Source: Bacillota bacterium
GTDB taxonomy: Bacteria; Bacillota; Clostridia; Lachnospirales; Lachnospiraceae
DNA: 21,633 nucleotides
Assembly: GCA_023392995.1 (NCBI GenBank)
Contig: JAEWMZ010000225.1
Coordinates: forward strand, 1-21,633
Direction of reading: 5' to 3'
The notes under the pieces were generated by a model. The model saw only the letters and a list, made by a program, of their open reading frames with translations, had not been told where the DNA came from and searched no databases. Positions 7,506-15,617 of this stretch are shown here, piece by piece. How positions within the stretch are numbered: the first letter of the stretch is position 1; each line of letters opens with the position of its first letter. The position numbers were made by a program, and so were the translations under genes.

Positions 7506-9059
7506 ATATTTTTGCAAGGTTTTTCGAACCGCACCTTTTTCGGCAAGCATTTCCTGAAACATTCCAATCACCTTATCTGCCAGGCCGTATTGATTCAAAT
7601 CGATACCGAATAAACTTGAATCCATGAGTATCTGCCTTAATCCTGCATCATTCTTAAGCTCTTTTCCAAGCCCAATTCCTTTAAGGCATTCCGACAATTC
7701 CTTCAGTCTGGGATCATCACTTCTGGTGAACTCATCCCCTTTATCATCTACTCCCAACAAATATCTTAACCATCCGGCATATACAAGGGGTATCATAGTT
7801 AGGTTACTTATCTTTAATTCAGATCTTAGGGTATATGCCATAAGTGTATGTCCGAAGCGGATCGGAAGCTTCTGTGACGTATCGGTTGCAATCCTTTGGG
7901 GCGAATCCGGCATAAATGGATTCGGTAGACGCTTTTTCAATACATCCTCTAAGAATTGCTCCGGTTTAATAATACCTGGGTCTGCTACAACCGGCAAACC
8001 TTCTTTATATCCAAGCTCCCAGACAAGTCTATGAAGCTGCTCATCTTCTATCTCCTCATGAATTGTCTTATATCCCAGAAGACAGCCAAATATGGCTAGT
8101 GCCGTATGTAAAGGATTGAGGCAGGTTCCAACCTTCATTTTCTCAGTCTTATCAACGGTCTCCCGGTCGGCAAACAAGATACCCGCAGCCTCAAGCCTAG
8201 GTCTTCCATTCGGAAATTTATCTTCAATCACAAGGTATTCTGTTTCCTCAGCATTAACATAAGGCGCCGTATAGGTATTGCGCTCTGTTACGATCTGCTG
8301 AATATCTTCGAAGCCATCTCGTTCCAGCATTCTCTTTACAGCTTCATCCGGTCTCGGTGTAATCTTATCGATCATTGACCATGGGAAGGTTATCTTAGCC
8401 TCGTCATTTAGATAGTCAAGAAAGCCTTGATCCGTCCTGCCTTCAGCGACCAAAGCTTTCGCATGCTTTAAAACCTCCATTGATAAAAGCTCACCGTTGC
8501 GTGCACAGTTATCCATACTCACAAGTGCAACCGGGTAAGCTCCGCTTTGATATCTCTCCAGGCAAAGTTCGGCGATTTTACGCATCAGAGAACCGGAATA
8601 ACCTTTCTCCGTAATCGTAAAACTGACGATCTGAACCGATGGCATACGAAATAATTCCTTAAACTTGTCAGTCTCAGTGACCGCTTGGACAACGCTGCCG
8701 ATTACTCTTTTTTCTATTTTACCGTTTGCTTTCAGAGTTACCAGAAGACTTAGAGAATCGTAGGGTTCGTATACCCTCTCTATTAATTCCTTATCAAAAT
8801 CTTCACATACAATAATTCCCTGCTCGCTAAGCTCCTGCTCCAGCAGCTGATCCATGGCTGCTGCAATCAATGCTCGAAATATATTGCCTGCTCCAAAATG
8901 CAGCCATATTGGAAACTTTTTTGTGTTTGCTTTTATTTCTTCTCTATTATAAGAAGGGATAACGTAATCCTTATTCCACTCTGTCCTTTTCCTCCAGGCT
9001 TCCTTCAATTTCATTCTAGTTGTTTGATGCATTTTAAGAAAATACATCGTCCTTTCCAT
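7497..9059 (-). CDS. uxuB: Fructuronate reductase, mannitol dehydrogenase family
   Basis: A 520-residue long-chain polyol dehydrogenase that should reduce D-fructuronate with NADH to D-mannonate in the cytoplasm. The nucleotide-binding GAGNIFRA is at 56-63. Other family segments are SFTITEKGYS and SMDNCARNGELL, and the catalytic core KVGTCLNPLHTALA contains N315 and H318 preceded by lysines. Its assignment to the uronate pathway rests on its neighbours, mannonate dehydratase and a GntR regulator; sequence alone would also allow tagaturonate reductase or another mannitol-dehydrogenase-type enzyme. It lies 40 bp downstream of the GntR gene. The start is uncertain: ATG 9059 has no strong ribosome binding site, and in-frame ATG 9047 lies only a few bases after AAAGGA. 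Confidence 0.85.
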   Translation of the reverse strand: MERTMYFLKMHQTTRMKLKEAWRKRTEWNKDYVIPSYNREEIKANTKKFPIWLHFGAGNIFRALIAAAMDQLLEQELSEQGIIVCEDFDKELIERVYEPYDSLSLLVTLKANGKIEKRVIGSVVQAVTETDKFKELFRMPSVQIVSFTITEKGYSGSLMRKIAELCLERYQSGAYPVALVSMDNCARNGELLSMEVLKHAKALVAEGRTDQGFLDYLNDEAKITFPWSMIDKITPRPDEAVKRMLERDGFEDIQQIVTERNTYTAPYVNAEETEYLVIEDKFPNGRPRLEAAGILFADRETVDKTEKMKVGTCLNPLHTALAIFGCLLGYKTIHEEIEDEQLHRLVWELGYKEGLPVVADPGIIKPEQFLEDVLKKRLPNPFMPDSPQRIATDTSQKLPIRFGHTLMAYTLRSELKISNLTMIPLVYAGWLRYLLGVDDKGDEFTRSDDPRLKELSECLKGIGLGKELKNDAGLRQILMDSSLFGIDLNQYGLADKVIGMFQEMLAEKGAVRKTLQKYCV

Positions 9060-9099
9060 GATTTTTGTTTCAGCTTACATAAAAAGTGATCAAAAAATC

Positions 9100-9777
9100 C
9101 TATTTATCAAAGTAATCCGGATACTTGTCAATAATTTCACCCTGATCCATCTTATACCTGGAAAGATGCTTAACAATAAATTCTGCCGCTAACTCTTTAT
9201 CTCCGGTTTTCATAGCATTTACGATTGCTTTATGATCCGAAACTATTTTTATATCTTTTACGGAATACATGCTTAACGTGCGTATGCGATCAAAATGTCC
9301 CTGGGTTGCTTCCATCAGATGGTAGATGCGTTCCTTGTTACACATAACAAATAGTGCTTGGTGAAATTGATTATCCAGCTCGATAATTTTATCCGGTAAT
9401 TTACTATTAATATAGAATTCCTGAAGCTTTATAATCTCTTCTAGTTCCCGTATGTTTTCCTCGGTAATACAGGAGCATAATTCTTCTACTACAGCTTTTT
9501 CTAAAGTTTTACGCAAGAATACCATTTCATCCACGATATCAAAATCAATATGTGCTATTATGCAGCCTTTCTGGGGATACACCTCAATCAGATTACTTTT
9601 TTGAAGTTCCTGCAGGGCTTCCCTAACAGGTGTTCTGCTAATACCCAGTTCCTTTGCCAACTCATTTTCACTCACTGAGCTACCGGGCTTTAGCTTTAAT
9701 GTTATAATATTCTCCCGTATTTGCCGCAAAGCATATTCTCTTGCATTTTCTCTTGCTTCTCTCACTGTAATAACCAT
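9100..9777 (-). CDS. GntR-family transcriptional regulator, FadR/FCD subgroup (uronate regulator)
   Basis: A 225-residue repressor-type regulator. The N-terminal winged helix-turn-helix at about 10-75 contains ELAKELGISRTPVREALQEL. The C-terminal helical FCD ligand domain carries the likely metal ligands D135, H139, H182 and H204. ATG 9777 has AAGGAG eight bases upstream. It sits between mannonate dehydratase (37 bp upstream) and fructuronate reductase (40 bp downstream), the usual place for a UxuR/ExuR-like regulator that senses a uronate or its reduced product. GTATAC-core palindromes upstream of uxuA and of the transporter genes match the FadR-subfamily operator pattern and are candidate targets. 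The effector cannot be read from sequence. Confidence 0.92.
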   Translation of the reverse strand: MVITVREARENAREYALRQIRENIITLKLKPGSSVSENELAKELGISRTPVREALQELQKSNLIEVYPQKGCIIAHIDFDIVDEMVFLRKTLEKAVVEELCSCITEENIRELEEIIKLQEFYINSKLPDKIIELDNQFHQALFVMCNKERIYHLMEATQGHFDRIRTLSMYSVKDIKIVSDHKAIVNAMKTGDKELAAEFIVKHLSRYKMDQGEIIDKYPDYFDK

Positions 9778-9814
9778 TGCACTATCTCCTTATGTTTTCA
9801 TTTAGGCTAACACA

Positions 9815-10891
9815 TCATCGGTTTGAATTCTTCTCAATTGCCTCCCACAGCCCCAGAAGATAATTTGTTCCTAATGCCCTGTCATAAAGACCATAACCCG
9901 GCCTTGCTTTCTCATCCCAAATCATACGTCCATGATCAGAGCGAATATATCCGTTAAATCCATTTTCCTGGAACGCTTTCACCACCTGATACATATCAAG
10001 ATCGCCACATGGACTGTAATGGGCTGATTCCGTAAAATCCATCTTTCCTGAATGCTTTATATTACGAATATGTGCAAAATGAATACGTCCCTGTGCAGCG
10101 AATTCACGTATGATTCCTGCTACATCATTATCCATATCTGCACCCAAAGATCCTGTACACAAAGTCAAGCCATTGTACGGACTGGTATTCAGACTTAGGA
10201 ATTTACGAATATTCTCTGCATTATTAATTAGTCTCGGAAGACCATAGATTGAAAATGGTGGATCCTCAGGATGAATCGCCATTTTTATATCGTATTCTTC
10301 TGCATATGGAATCACTGCATCTAAAAAATACTTTATATTTGTCCAATATTGATCCGTTGATATCCCTTGATAGAATTTAATATCCTCCGACATCGCTGCA
10401 AGCCTTTCCGGCTCCCAGCCTGGAAGTGAATAGCCACCTGAGTTCTCAAGCATTTCCTCAGCAATCGCAGCCGGATTCATCTTCTGAATGATACTGTGAT
10501 TGTAAGCTAAAGCAGTGCTTCCATCCTCTAAAGGATATGCCAGATCACTTCTTAGCCAATCCACAACTGGCATAAAATTGTAGCATAAGCATTTTATTCC
10601 AGTCTTAGATAGATTTTCCATCGTCTTAATATAATTGTCAATATATTTATCTCTTCCAGACAATCCTTTTTTTATATCCTCATGGATATTAACACTTTCT
10701 ATTACTTCTAGTTCAAGTCCTGCCGTCTGCACTTCTTTGCGTAAAGCTTCCAATCTGTCCATAGGCCAAATCTCACCTACCGGTATATCCGACAGCATTG
10801 TTGCTACCCCAGTTACGCCAGGTATTTGCCTAATCTGTTCCAAAGTCACACTATCATCACTGCCTGTAAACCAGCGTATAATCATTTTCAT
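9815..10891 (-). CDS. uxuA: Mannonate dehydratase
   Basis: A 358-residue UxuA that dehydrates D-mannonate to 2-keto-3-deoxy-D-gluconate. Conserved blocks visible are VIESVNIHEDIKKG at 63-76, CYNFMPVVDWLRSDL at 103-117, AIHPEDPP at about 205-212, LCTGSLG at 244-250, HIRN at 274-277 and RSDHGRMIW at 317-325. The histidines, cysteine and aspartate of these blocks form the divalent-metal site in the TIM barrel. Length matches the family. ATG 10891 has AAGGAG nine bases upstream. It is the first gene of the putative uxuA-gntR-uxuB unit, which may read on through the tandem array into aguA and the esterase gene. Confidence 0.96.
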   Translation of the reverse strand: MKMIIRWFTGSDDSVTLEQIRQIPGVTGVATMLSDIPVGEIWPMDRLEALRKEVQTAGLELEVIESVNIHEDIKKGLSGRDKYIDNYIKTMENLSKTGIKCLCYNFMPVVDWLRSDLAYPLEDGSTALAYNHSIIQKMNPAAIAEEMLENSGGYSLPGWEPERLAAMSEDIKFYQGISTDQYWTNIKYFLDAVIPYAEEYDIKMAIHPEDPPFSIYGLPRLINNAENIRKFLSLNTSPYNGLTLCTGSLGADMDNDVAGIIREFAAQGRIHFAHIRNIKHSGKMDFTESAHYSPCGDLDMYQVVKAFQENGFNGYIRSDHGRMIWDEKARPGYGLYDRALGTNYLLGLWEAIEKNSNR

Positions 10892-10921
10892 ACAATCATT
10901 CTCCTTGAAGCTCTAATAAAT

Positions 10922-10935
10922 TGAAAGGGTTTCCA
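10922..10935 (-). promoter_or_regulatory. Candidate CcpA/cre-like site upstream of uxuA
   Basis: TGGAAACCCTTTCA on the minus strand agrees with the Firmicutes cre pattern TGWAANCGNTNWCA at 12 of 14 positions; the third base and the central G differ. It lies about 31 bp before the uxuA start, where it could act as a roadblock. Carbon-catabolite control of uronate genes is common, but the match is imperfect. Confidence 0.35.
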
Positions 10936-11186
10936 CAAAATAAATGATTATGTTATTTACTATATCAAAAAAACGAAAGGTAAAAATTGCTCCGATTGCT
11001 TTAAGACCCCTTCTCCAATTGAAACAGCTTATTTCCCGCCGTCATGTATTACATTGAATAAATATAAAACAATGCAGATATTTAGCCTATATCGCAATAC
11101 ATTGTTATCCTTATCAGCTTCAAGAAGTCTGATGATAATACCTAAATATATCTAACATTAATAAATGTATTGAACAAAAGAACAAC

Positions 11187-11200
11187 TTGTATACTAGCAT
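11187..11200. promoter_or_regulatory. Candidate GntR/FCD operator upstream of uxuA
   Basis: TTGTATACTAGCAT contains the GTATAC core that fits the FadR-subfamily operator pattern (GT-M-K-AC, with zero to one base between M and K). It shares GTATACTAG with the site at 15406-15419 upstream of the transporter genes. It lies about 300 bp upstream of uxuA, so either the leader is long or the site is distal. Confidence 0.45.
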
Positions 11201-11415
11201 ATTAACATATTTATCATTATTATATAATATTAAAACATCAAAATATGTGATATTTTGTAGAAACGAATTGGAACTTGACATAGCCACCCTCTACCACAAA
11301 ATGGAGCCTTCAGCCCTGCACAAACTGCTTTCTGATAAACTCAAGATAGAAAACTAACTTGTGGCGGACATGATAATCCATATTATGTATCAGGCTTTTT
11401 TATAGATTATATTTT

Positions 11416-11455
11416 AAAAAGAAGGAGCTCGTGGTTACACGAGCCTCCTCTTTTT
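11416..11455 (-). terminator. Intrinsic terminator after the binding-protein gene
   Basis: Inverted repeat with an 18-base arm on each side (three mismatches) around a short GTTA-type loop. The inner stem is CTCGTG/CACGAG, and A-tracts and T-tracts lie at both ends, so it could terminate from either side. It starts 7 bp after the stop codon of the solute-binding protein gene. Confidence 0.85.
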
Positions 11456-11462
11456 ATAAATA

Positions 11463-13175
11463 TTATTCGGGAAGATCGGTTACATCTCCATAAATTAACG
11501 CCCATGCTGCTTTACGTTCATCGATAATTGCCTGACCGCCAGAGCTGAGATAGTCACTAATGCCTGCGTCATAAACTTCATCAAATTTATTCGTTGGAGC
11601 AACGACAGCCTGATCCAACAATGTATCACGTTTTGTATTGAGTGCCGGTCCCATGCCTGCTTCAGCGGCTATAGTACCAACTCTTACATTTTTATCGATA
11701 CGGCCTTCATTTGTTGAAATCGGGAACGCCTTCTCAATATAACGCTTATCTACATTTGCATAACCATTACCGATCGATTTAATCGTGATATCCTTATCTC
11801 CCAGATCTAAGCCGTTGCAGGTAATCGTATAGTCAATGTTATTCGGGGAGTTCATGATATTATCACCTGTGGCTGCAATTGTTTTAAAGGAACCGTCTTC
11901 CAACTTCTCATGTGTTACACCTTCTGTACCAATCTGAAGGTACTGACGATTTTCAGGAGTACTAATCCAGTCAAGATACAGTAAGGAAGCAAGTGGCTCA
12001 TCGTTTGTGGATGGGAAAAAGACCTTACGATCGATAGGACCTGCAAGAAACTTCTTATATACACCGGCAGCGTTCTTGAACGGCTCAACTGCGATAAATC
12101 CAGCCTCCGGACCAACTAACTGCTGCAGACTGTACTGAATACTGTTCTCACCGTTACGATAAGGATAATCCCAATTATGGATGAAAGCACCTACAAAACC
12201 AGCCTTCATCATATTATCCTCCGTGGTGTCACCTGCAGGATAAAGTGCAAAATCCTTCCAAACCAAACCTTCATTATACCACTTATTAAGTACCCTGATC
12301 CCTTCCTTCGTTCCGTTTTGGAGCAGTCTTCTGTCATCAAATCCATTTACATAGAACTCATAATCAGTAATATTATTATCTAAGAAAGAGCCGGCCAAAT
12401 GATCCGTCCTCCAGCCCACATCAAAACTAGTGGAAAATGGAACCATCTTATCCGCGTCTGCACCAAGAAGAATTTTGGCATTATCCCTGAAGGCTACTAA
12501 CATAGCTTCAAACTCTTCCAAAGTAGTTGGCTCTGCGATATTTAATTTCTTCAACCAATCTTCACGAACAAAGGTATTTGTTCGATTCATAACTGCAAGC
12601 TTGGCTTCGATTGCCCACAGCTTATTATAGGTAGGGGTCTTATCCCAGTAAATATTTGTTTCTCCCAGCCAGTTCCATAAGTTAGGGAGTCTGTCTTTAT
12701 AATCATCAACATAGCTGCTCAAATCAAGTACACCGCCCATACCGGCATATGTAGTAATCGTTGCATAGTTATAGGTAACACATACATCAGGAGCTGAGCC
12801 TGATGCCAGCAAATTGTTGATTTGTTCCACTTCTGTCCAGCGTGGTACTGATACAAAGGTTACTTTAACATTATGGTCACGCAGCATGCCTTCCTGTATC
12901 CATTTTGTGTATGCATTGTTCGTAGGATCGGAACCGCCATCGTTATCGCGGTCATATACTTCAACCGTTATTTCTCTTGTTTCTAAAAACTTCCCATCAA
13001 CCATTCCCTCAGCATCCGCAGTGGCATCCGGGCTGGATGTAGCTTCCGTGCTCTTATCCTCCTCTGTGACAGTCTGTGAAGTCGGACTATTCTCAGGCTC
13101 CTTGTTTTTGCTGCAGCCTGCAAGCGTCATTGCCATCATACAGCAAAGAAGTAGAACAGACATAAATTTCCTCAT
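11463..13175 (-). CDS. Sugar ABC transporter lipoprotein, LplA-like aldouronate-binding protein
   Basis: A 570-residue extracellular solute-binding lipoprotein of a CUT1-type importer. A lipoprotein signal peptide ends in LAGC with lipidated C21, followed by a Ser/Thr/Glu-rich linker to about residue 60. The mature part has the features of the large LplA/YtcQ-type binding proteins used for oligo-uronides, such as VEVYDRDNDGG near the start, and it is longer than ordinary sugar-binding proteins. ATG 13175 has AGGAGGG six bases upstream. It follows the two permease genes, with 77 bp between, and ends at a strong terminator. The neighbouring GH67 and uronate genes point to methylglucurono-xylooligosaccharides as ligand; this is inferred from context. 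Confidence 0.92.
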   Translation of the reverse strand: MRKFMSVLLLCCMMAMTLAGCSKNKEPENSPTSQTVTEEDKSTEATSSPDATADAEGMVDGKFLETREITVEVYDRDNDGGSDPTNNAYTKWIQEGMLRDHNVKVTFVSVPRWTEVEQINNLLASGSAPDVCVTYNYATITTYAGMGGVLDLSSYVDDYKDRLPNLWNWLGETNIYWDKTPTYNKLWAIEAKLAVMNRTNTFVREDWLKKLNIAEPTTLEEFEAMLVAFRDNAKILLGADADKMVPFSTSFDVGWRTDHLAGSFLDNNITDYEFYVNGFDDRRLLQNGTKEGIRVLNKWYNEGLVWKDFALYPAGDTTEDNMMKAGFVGAFIHNWDYPYRNGENSIQYSLQQLVGPEAGFIAVEPFKNAAGVYKKFLAGPIDRKVFFPSTNDEPLASLLYLDWISTPENRQYLQIGTEGVTHEKLEDGSFKTIAATGDNIMNSPNNIDYTITCNGLDLGDKDITIKSIGNGYANVDKRYIEKAFPISTNEGRIDKNVRVGTIAAEAGMGPALNTKRDTLLDQAVVAPTNKFDEVYDAGISDYLSSGGQAIIDERKAAWALIYGDVTDLPE

Positions 13176-13252
13176 TTTTTACCCTCCTAAATTAATTTAT
13201 ATTATTTATGACACATTACGTCCGCTATTGAAATACTCCCCTCTTGCTCTGG

Positions 13253-14122
13253 TTATTCCTTTACCCCTCCCAAGGTTACACCCGCTATAAAGTATCGCTG
13301 TAGCCACGGGTAAATCAAGATGATCGGTATGGTAGCAAACATAACCGTAGCTGCTTTAAAGGTATCCGCAAGACCCGGGGTAATAAAGCCCTCTTGAGAA
13401 GAAGAATCTATACTCATCATATTATTAAGAATGTTATACAGAAGAAGTTGGATTGGATGAAAGAAATCGTTGTTCATATACATCAGCGCATCCGAAAAAC
13501 CGTTCCATCTACCGACGGCATAGAAAAGCGCTAAGGTAGCAATCACCGGCCCCGATAAAGGCAGATAGATTTTTCTCAAAACCTGAATATGAGTTGCCCC
13601 ATCGATCTCCGCAGATTCACGAAAGCTCTCCGGAATTCCAAAGAAAAAGCTTCGCATCAATATCATATTAAACACGCTGAGACAGGACGGAATAATCAGC
13701 ACCTGAGGTTTATTAATCCAATCTAAATCATGGAGCAGCAAGTAGTTTGGAATTGTACCTGCATTGAAATACATGGTAAGAATAATAAATATATTAATAA
13801 CCTTCCGTCCTTTTAGCTTGTCATAGATAAGCGGATAAGCACAAATGGTAGTCATAAAGAGGGATAGGATGGTACAGATTATTGTAAGAATAGCAGTCCA
13901 AGCGAGTGACCAGGTATATTTGGAATCACTCAGTATCATCTTATATGCATCTAAATTAAAACCTACCGGAAACAGAAATACCTCATTACGAACCAGTGCC
14001 TCCTTTGAACTTAAGGATCTTGCCAAAATATTGAGAACCGGTAGAAGACAGATTAAGATAAGCAGAACAAAGATAAAAACAACCACCCAATCTCCTATCC
14101 TTGATTTTTTAGACTTTATCAT
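13253..14122 (-). CDS. Sugar ABC transporter permease, YtcP/LplC type
   Basis: A 289-residue inner-membrane component of the importer. Six probable transmembrane segments lie at about 12-34, 73-97, 108-130, 140-160, 192-210 and 258-277. The cytoplasmic EAA loop ESAEIDGATHIQV... at about 169-191, which docks the ATPase, is intact. The protein ends in the typical GVTLGGVKE tail. ATG 14122 has GAGGG seven bases upstream. It is the second gene of the permease, permease, binding-protein block. No ATPase gene accompanies it, as in related lpl-type clusters that borrow a shared MsmX-like ATPase encoded elsewhere. Confidence 0.93.
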   Translation of the reverse strand: MIKSKKSRIGDWVVVFIFVLLILICLLPVLNILARSLSSKEALVRNEVFLFPVGFNLDAYKMILSDSKYTWSLAWTAILTIICTILSLFMTTICAYPLIYDKLKGRKVINIFIILTMYFNAGTIPNYLLLHDLDWINKPQVLIIPSCLSVFNMILMRSFFFGIPESFRESAEIDGATHIQVLRKIYLPLSGPVIATLALFYAVGRWNGFSDALMYMNNDFFHPIQLLLYNILNNMMSIDSSSQEGFITPGLADTFKAATVMFATIPIILIYPWLQRYFIAGVTLGGVKE

Positions 14123-14162
14123 GAAAATACCCTCATCTTTCTATAACTTTCTTATCTTTTTA

Positions 14163-15110
14163 TTACCATATTCCCCGTTCGCCGCTCTTTTTAGCGATCG
14201 CATTCGCCACTAATAAGAAAATCACACAAACAACCGACTGGAAAAGGCCTGCTGCCGCTGTTAATGAAAACTGCATGCTGCGAATACCATTCGTATAAAC
14301 AAAAGTAGAAATAACATTGGATACCCCTTTAACCAGATTATTTGTCATCGCATAAGGGCGGTCAAAGTCACTGCTCAGTATCCGTCCAAGACTAAGAATA
14401 AGAAGAACAACAACTGTGGAACGAATTCCCGGTAAGGTAATATACCACATCTTCTTTAAACGTGAGGCTCCATCAACGGAAGCAGCTTCATACAATTCGG
14501 GGTTAATACCGGTAATTGCAGCTAAATAGATAATTGTGTTATAACCACAGCTTTGCCAAACTCCAATAAATATGTAAGTCCATACCCAATGGACAGGTTC
14601 ATTCAGAAAAGGAATCGTATTGAACCCAAACAGCTTTAATACCAAGTTCACAAGACCGTTCGTCGGTGTAAAAAGCTGCAGCGCCAAGCCTGATATTATG
14701 ATCCAGGAAAGGAAGTGGGGCATATAAAGAACTGTCTGCGTAAATTTCTTAAATCGCTTAAATACTAACTCATTAAGCAGCAGCGCCATAATAATTGGAG
14801 CCGGAAAACCGATGATTAAATCAAGAAAATTAAGCATTAATGTATTACGTATGGCATAGAGGAAATCCCGGTTAGAAAAGGCCTTAATAAAATATTCGAA
14901 ACCGTTGTTCGCTGCCCACTCCATTTCCCATACGTTCTGAACAATGCTGAACTTTTTGAACGCAATTTGTATGTACATCATGGGTATGTAGCGAAAGACT
15001 ATAAAATATGTAATTGGGAGAGCTAATAAAAGATAGAGCGACCCGTAGTGCTTTAAATAAACTCTCATCTTCTTGCCCTTTGGGCGGGATTCTACTTTGG
15101 CAGTCTTCAT
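14163..15110 (-). CDS. Sugar ABC transporter permease, LplB type
   Basis: A 315-residue membrane permease, first gene of the importer block. The N-terminus is basic and cytoplasmic, followed by a first transmembrane segment at about 22-40 (GSLYLLLALPITYF). The EAA loop YEAASVDGASRLKK... lies at about 207-229 and the C-terminus is KKSGERGIW, typical of LplB proteins. ATG 15110 has AGAGG seven bases upstream. Its 5' leader contains the 154-bp inverted repeat, and candidate GntR operators lie about 300 bp upstream. It ends 40 bp before the second permease gene. Confidence 0.93.
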   Translation of the reverse strand: MKTAKVESRPKGKKMRVYLKHYGSLYLLLALPITYFIVFRYIPMMYIQIAFKKFSIVQNVWEMEWAANNGFEYFIKAFSNRDFLYAIRNTLMLNFLDLIIGFPAPIIMALLLNELVFKRFKKFTQTVLYMPHFLSWIIISGLALQLFTPTNGLVNLVLKLFGFNTIPFLNEPVHWVWTYIFIGVWQSCGYNTIIYLAAITGINPELYEAASVDGASRLKKMWYITLPGIRSTVVVLLILSLGRILSSDFDRPYAMTNNLVKGVSNVISTFVYTNGIRSMQFSLTAAAGLFQSVVCVIFLLVANAIAKKSGERGIW

Positions 15111-15135
15111 TTATGCACCTCTTTCTTAAAAATAA

Positions 15136-15289
15136 TTAGGCAATTGCGAAACATTATAGTTTTAGTAATTGTATACACAGCAACTACTATTTTTTCACTT
15201 CAACGCTTCCTTCGGGCTTAGCTTCCGCTTCGAAACAGTAGCTGCTGTGCATACAATATCTTCAGTTAATGAGTTTCCCAATTACCTAA
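15136..15289 (-). repeat. 154-bp imperfect inverted repeat / structured mRNA leader of the importer genes
   Basis: The left and right arms, each about 53 bp, are imperfect reverse complements of each other. As minus-strand RNA the base stem pairs GGUAAUUGGGAAAC with GUUUCGCAAUUGCC (13 of 14 positions). After an internal loop, 21 consecutive pairs follow, including GCACAGCAGCUACU with AGUAGUUGCUGUGU. The two arm differences in that upper stem are G-U pairs on the minus-strand RNA but A-C mismatches on the plus, so structure is better kept in the sense of importer transcription. The apical loop is about 48 nt and purine-rich. The element ends 25 bp before the first permease gene. Confidence 0.75.
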
Positions 15290-15405
15290 AAAATAATATA
15301 AGCGATGATAACAGCCTATCCTTGTATGATATGAATTTCTCCCCTCTTATTCTTATGTTTTGATCAAGGCTTATTGTTATCTTCACTTATAACTTATGTA
15401 TTAAC

Positions 15406-15435
15406 TGGTATACTAGTATATTATCATACTAGTAT
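15406..15435. promoter_or_regulatory. Candidate double GntR/FCD operator upstream of importer genes
   Basis: TGGTATACTA at 15406-15415 has the GTATAC core of FadR-type operators. Overlapping it is the perfect palindrome ATACTAGTAT at 15410-15419, repeated exactly at 15426-15435, a 16-bp offset. The related sequence TTGTATACTAGCAT occurs upstream of uxuA. The natural candidate ligand is the GntR protein encoded at 9100-9777. Confidence 0.5.
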
Positions 15436-15617
15436 TCTATTTTAAACTGTGTATTTATACAAAGTTTTACAAAATATTTAGTAGTTTTTTACATATATGT
15501 CCCTAATAGCAACAATATATAAAATCAAATATATATCCTGACAGACATCGATTCGTTTCCACAATAACTTAAAGTTTCGATGATAGTACCATCACTTCCG
15601 GTGTATCTTCATTGCTC

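Larger units (their letters stand above)
10892..11462. other. 571-bp regulatory spacer between binding-protein gene and uxuA
   Basis: AT-rich and non-coding. From right to left it contains the terminator hairpin of the transporter genes (11416-11455), a GTATAC-core palindrome (11187-11200), and a cre-like sequence (10922-10935) just upstream of the uxuA ribosome binding site. No promoter with good -35 and -10 boxes could be assigned with confidence. Confidence 0.7.
15111..15617. other. 507-bp regulatory spacer upstream of the importer genes
   Basis: No convincing gene. The half nearest the importer is occupied by the 154-bp inverted repeat (15136-15289). Two ATACTAGTAT palindromes lie at 15410-15435, and very AT-rich sequence follows to 15545. 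On the minus strand TAGAAT (plus 15434-15439) is a possible -10 box overlapping the right-hand palindrome, but no good -35 box accompanies it. Confidence 0.65.

Noticed and set aside
11275..11357. TTGACA followed by an 18-codon plus-strand frame (MEPSALHKLLSDKLKIEN)
   Set aside because: There is no good -10 box or ribosome binding site. The peptide is too short to judge and could be chance or a remnant of an older gene.
15169..15363. 64-codon plus-strand frame upstream of the importer
   Set aside because: It runs through the long inverted repeat and the AT-rich leader; it lacks a ribosome binding site and recognisable domain, and the inverted repeat explains the sequence better.
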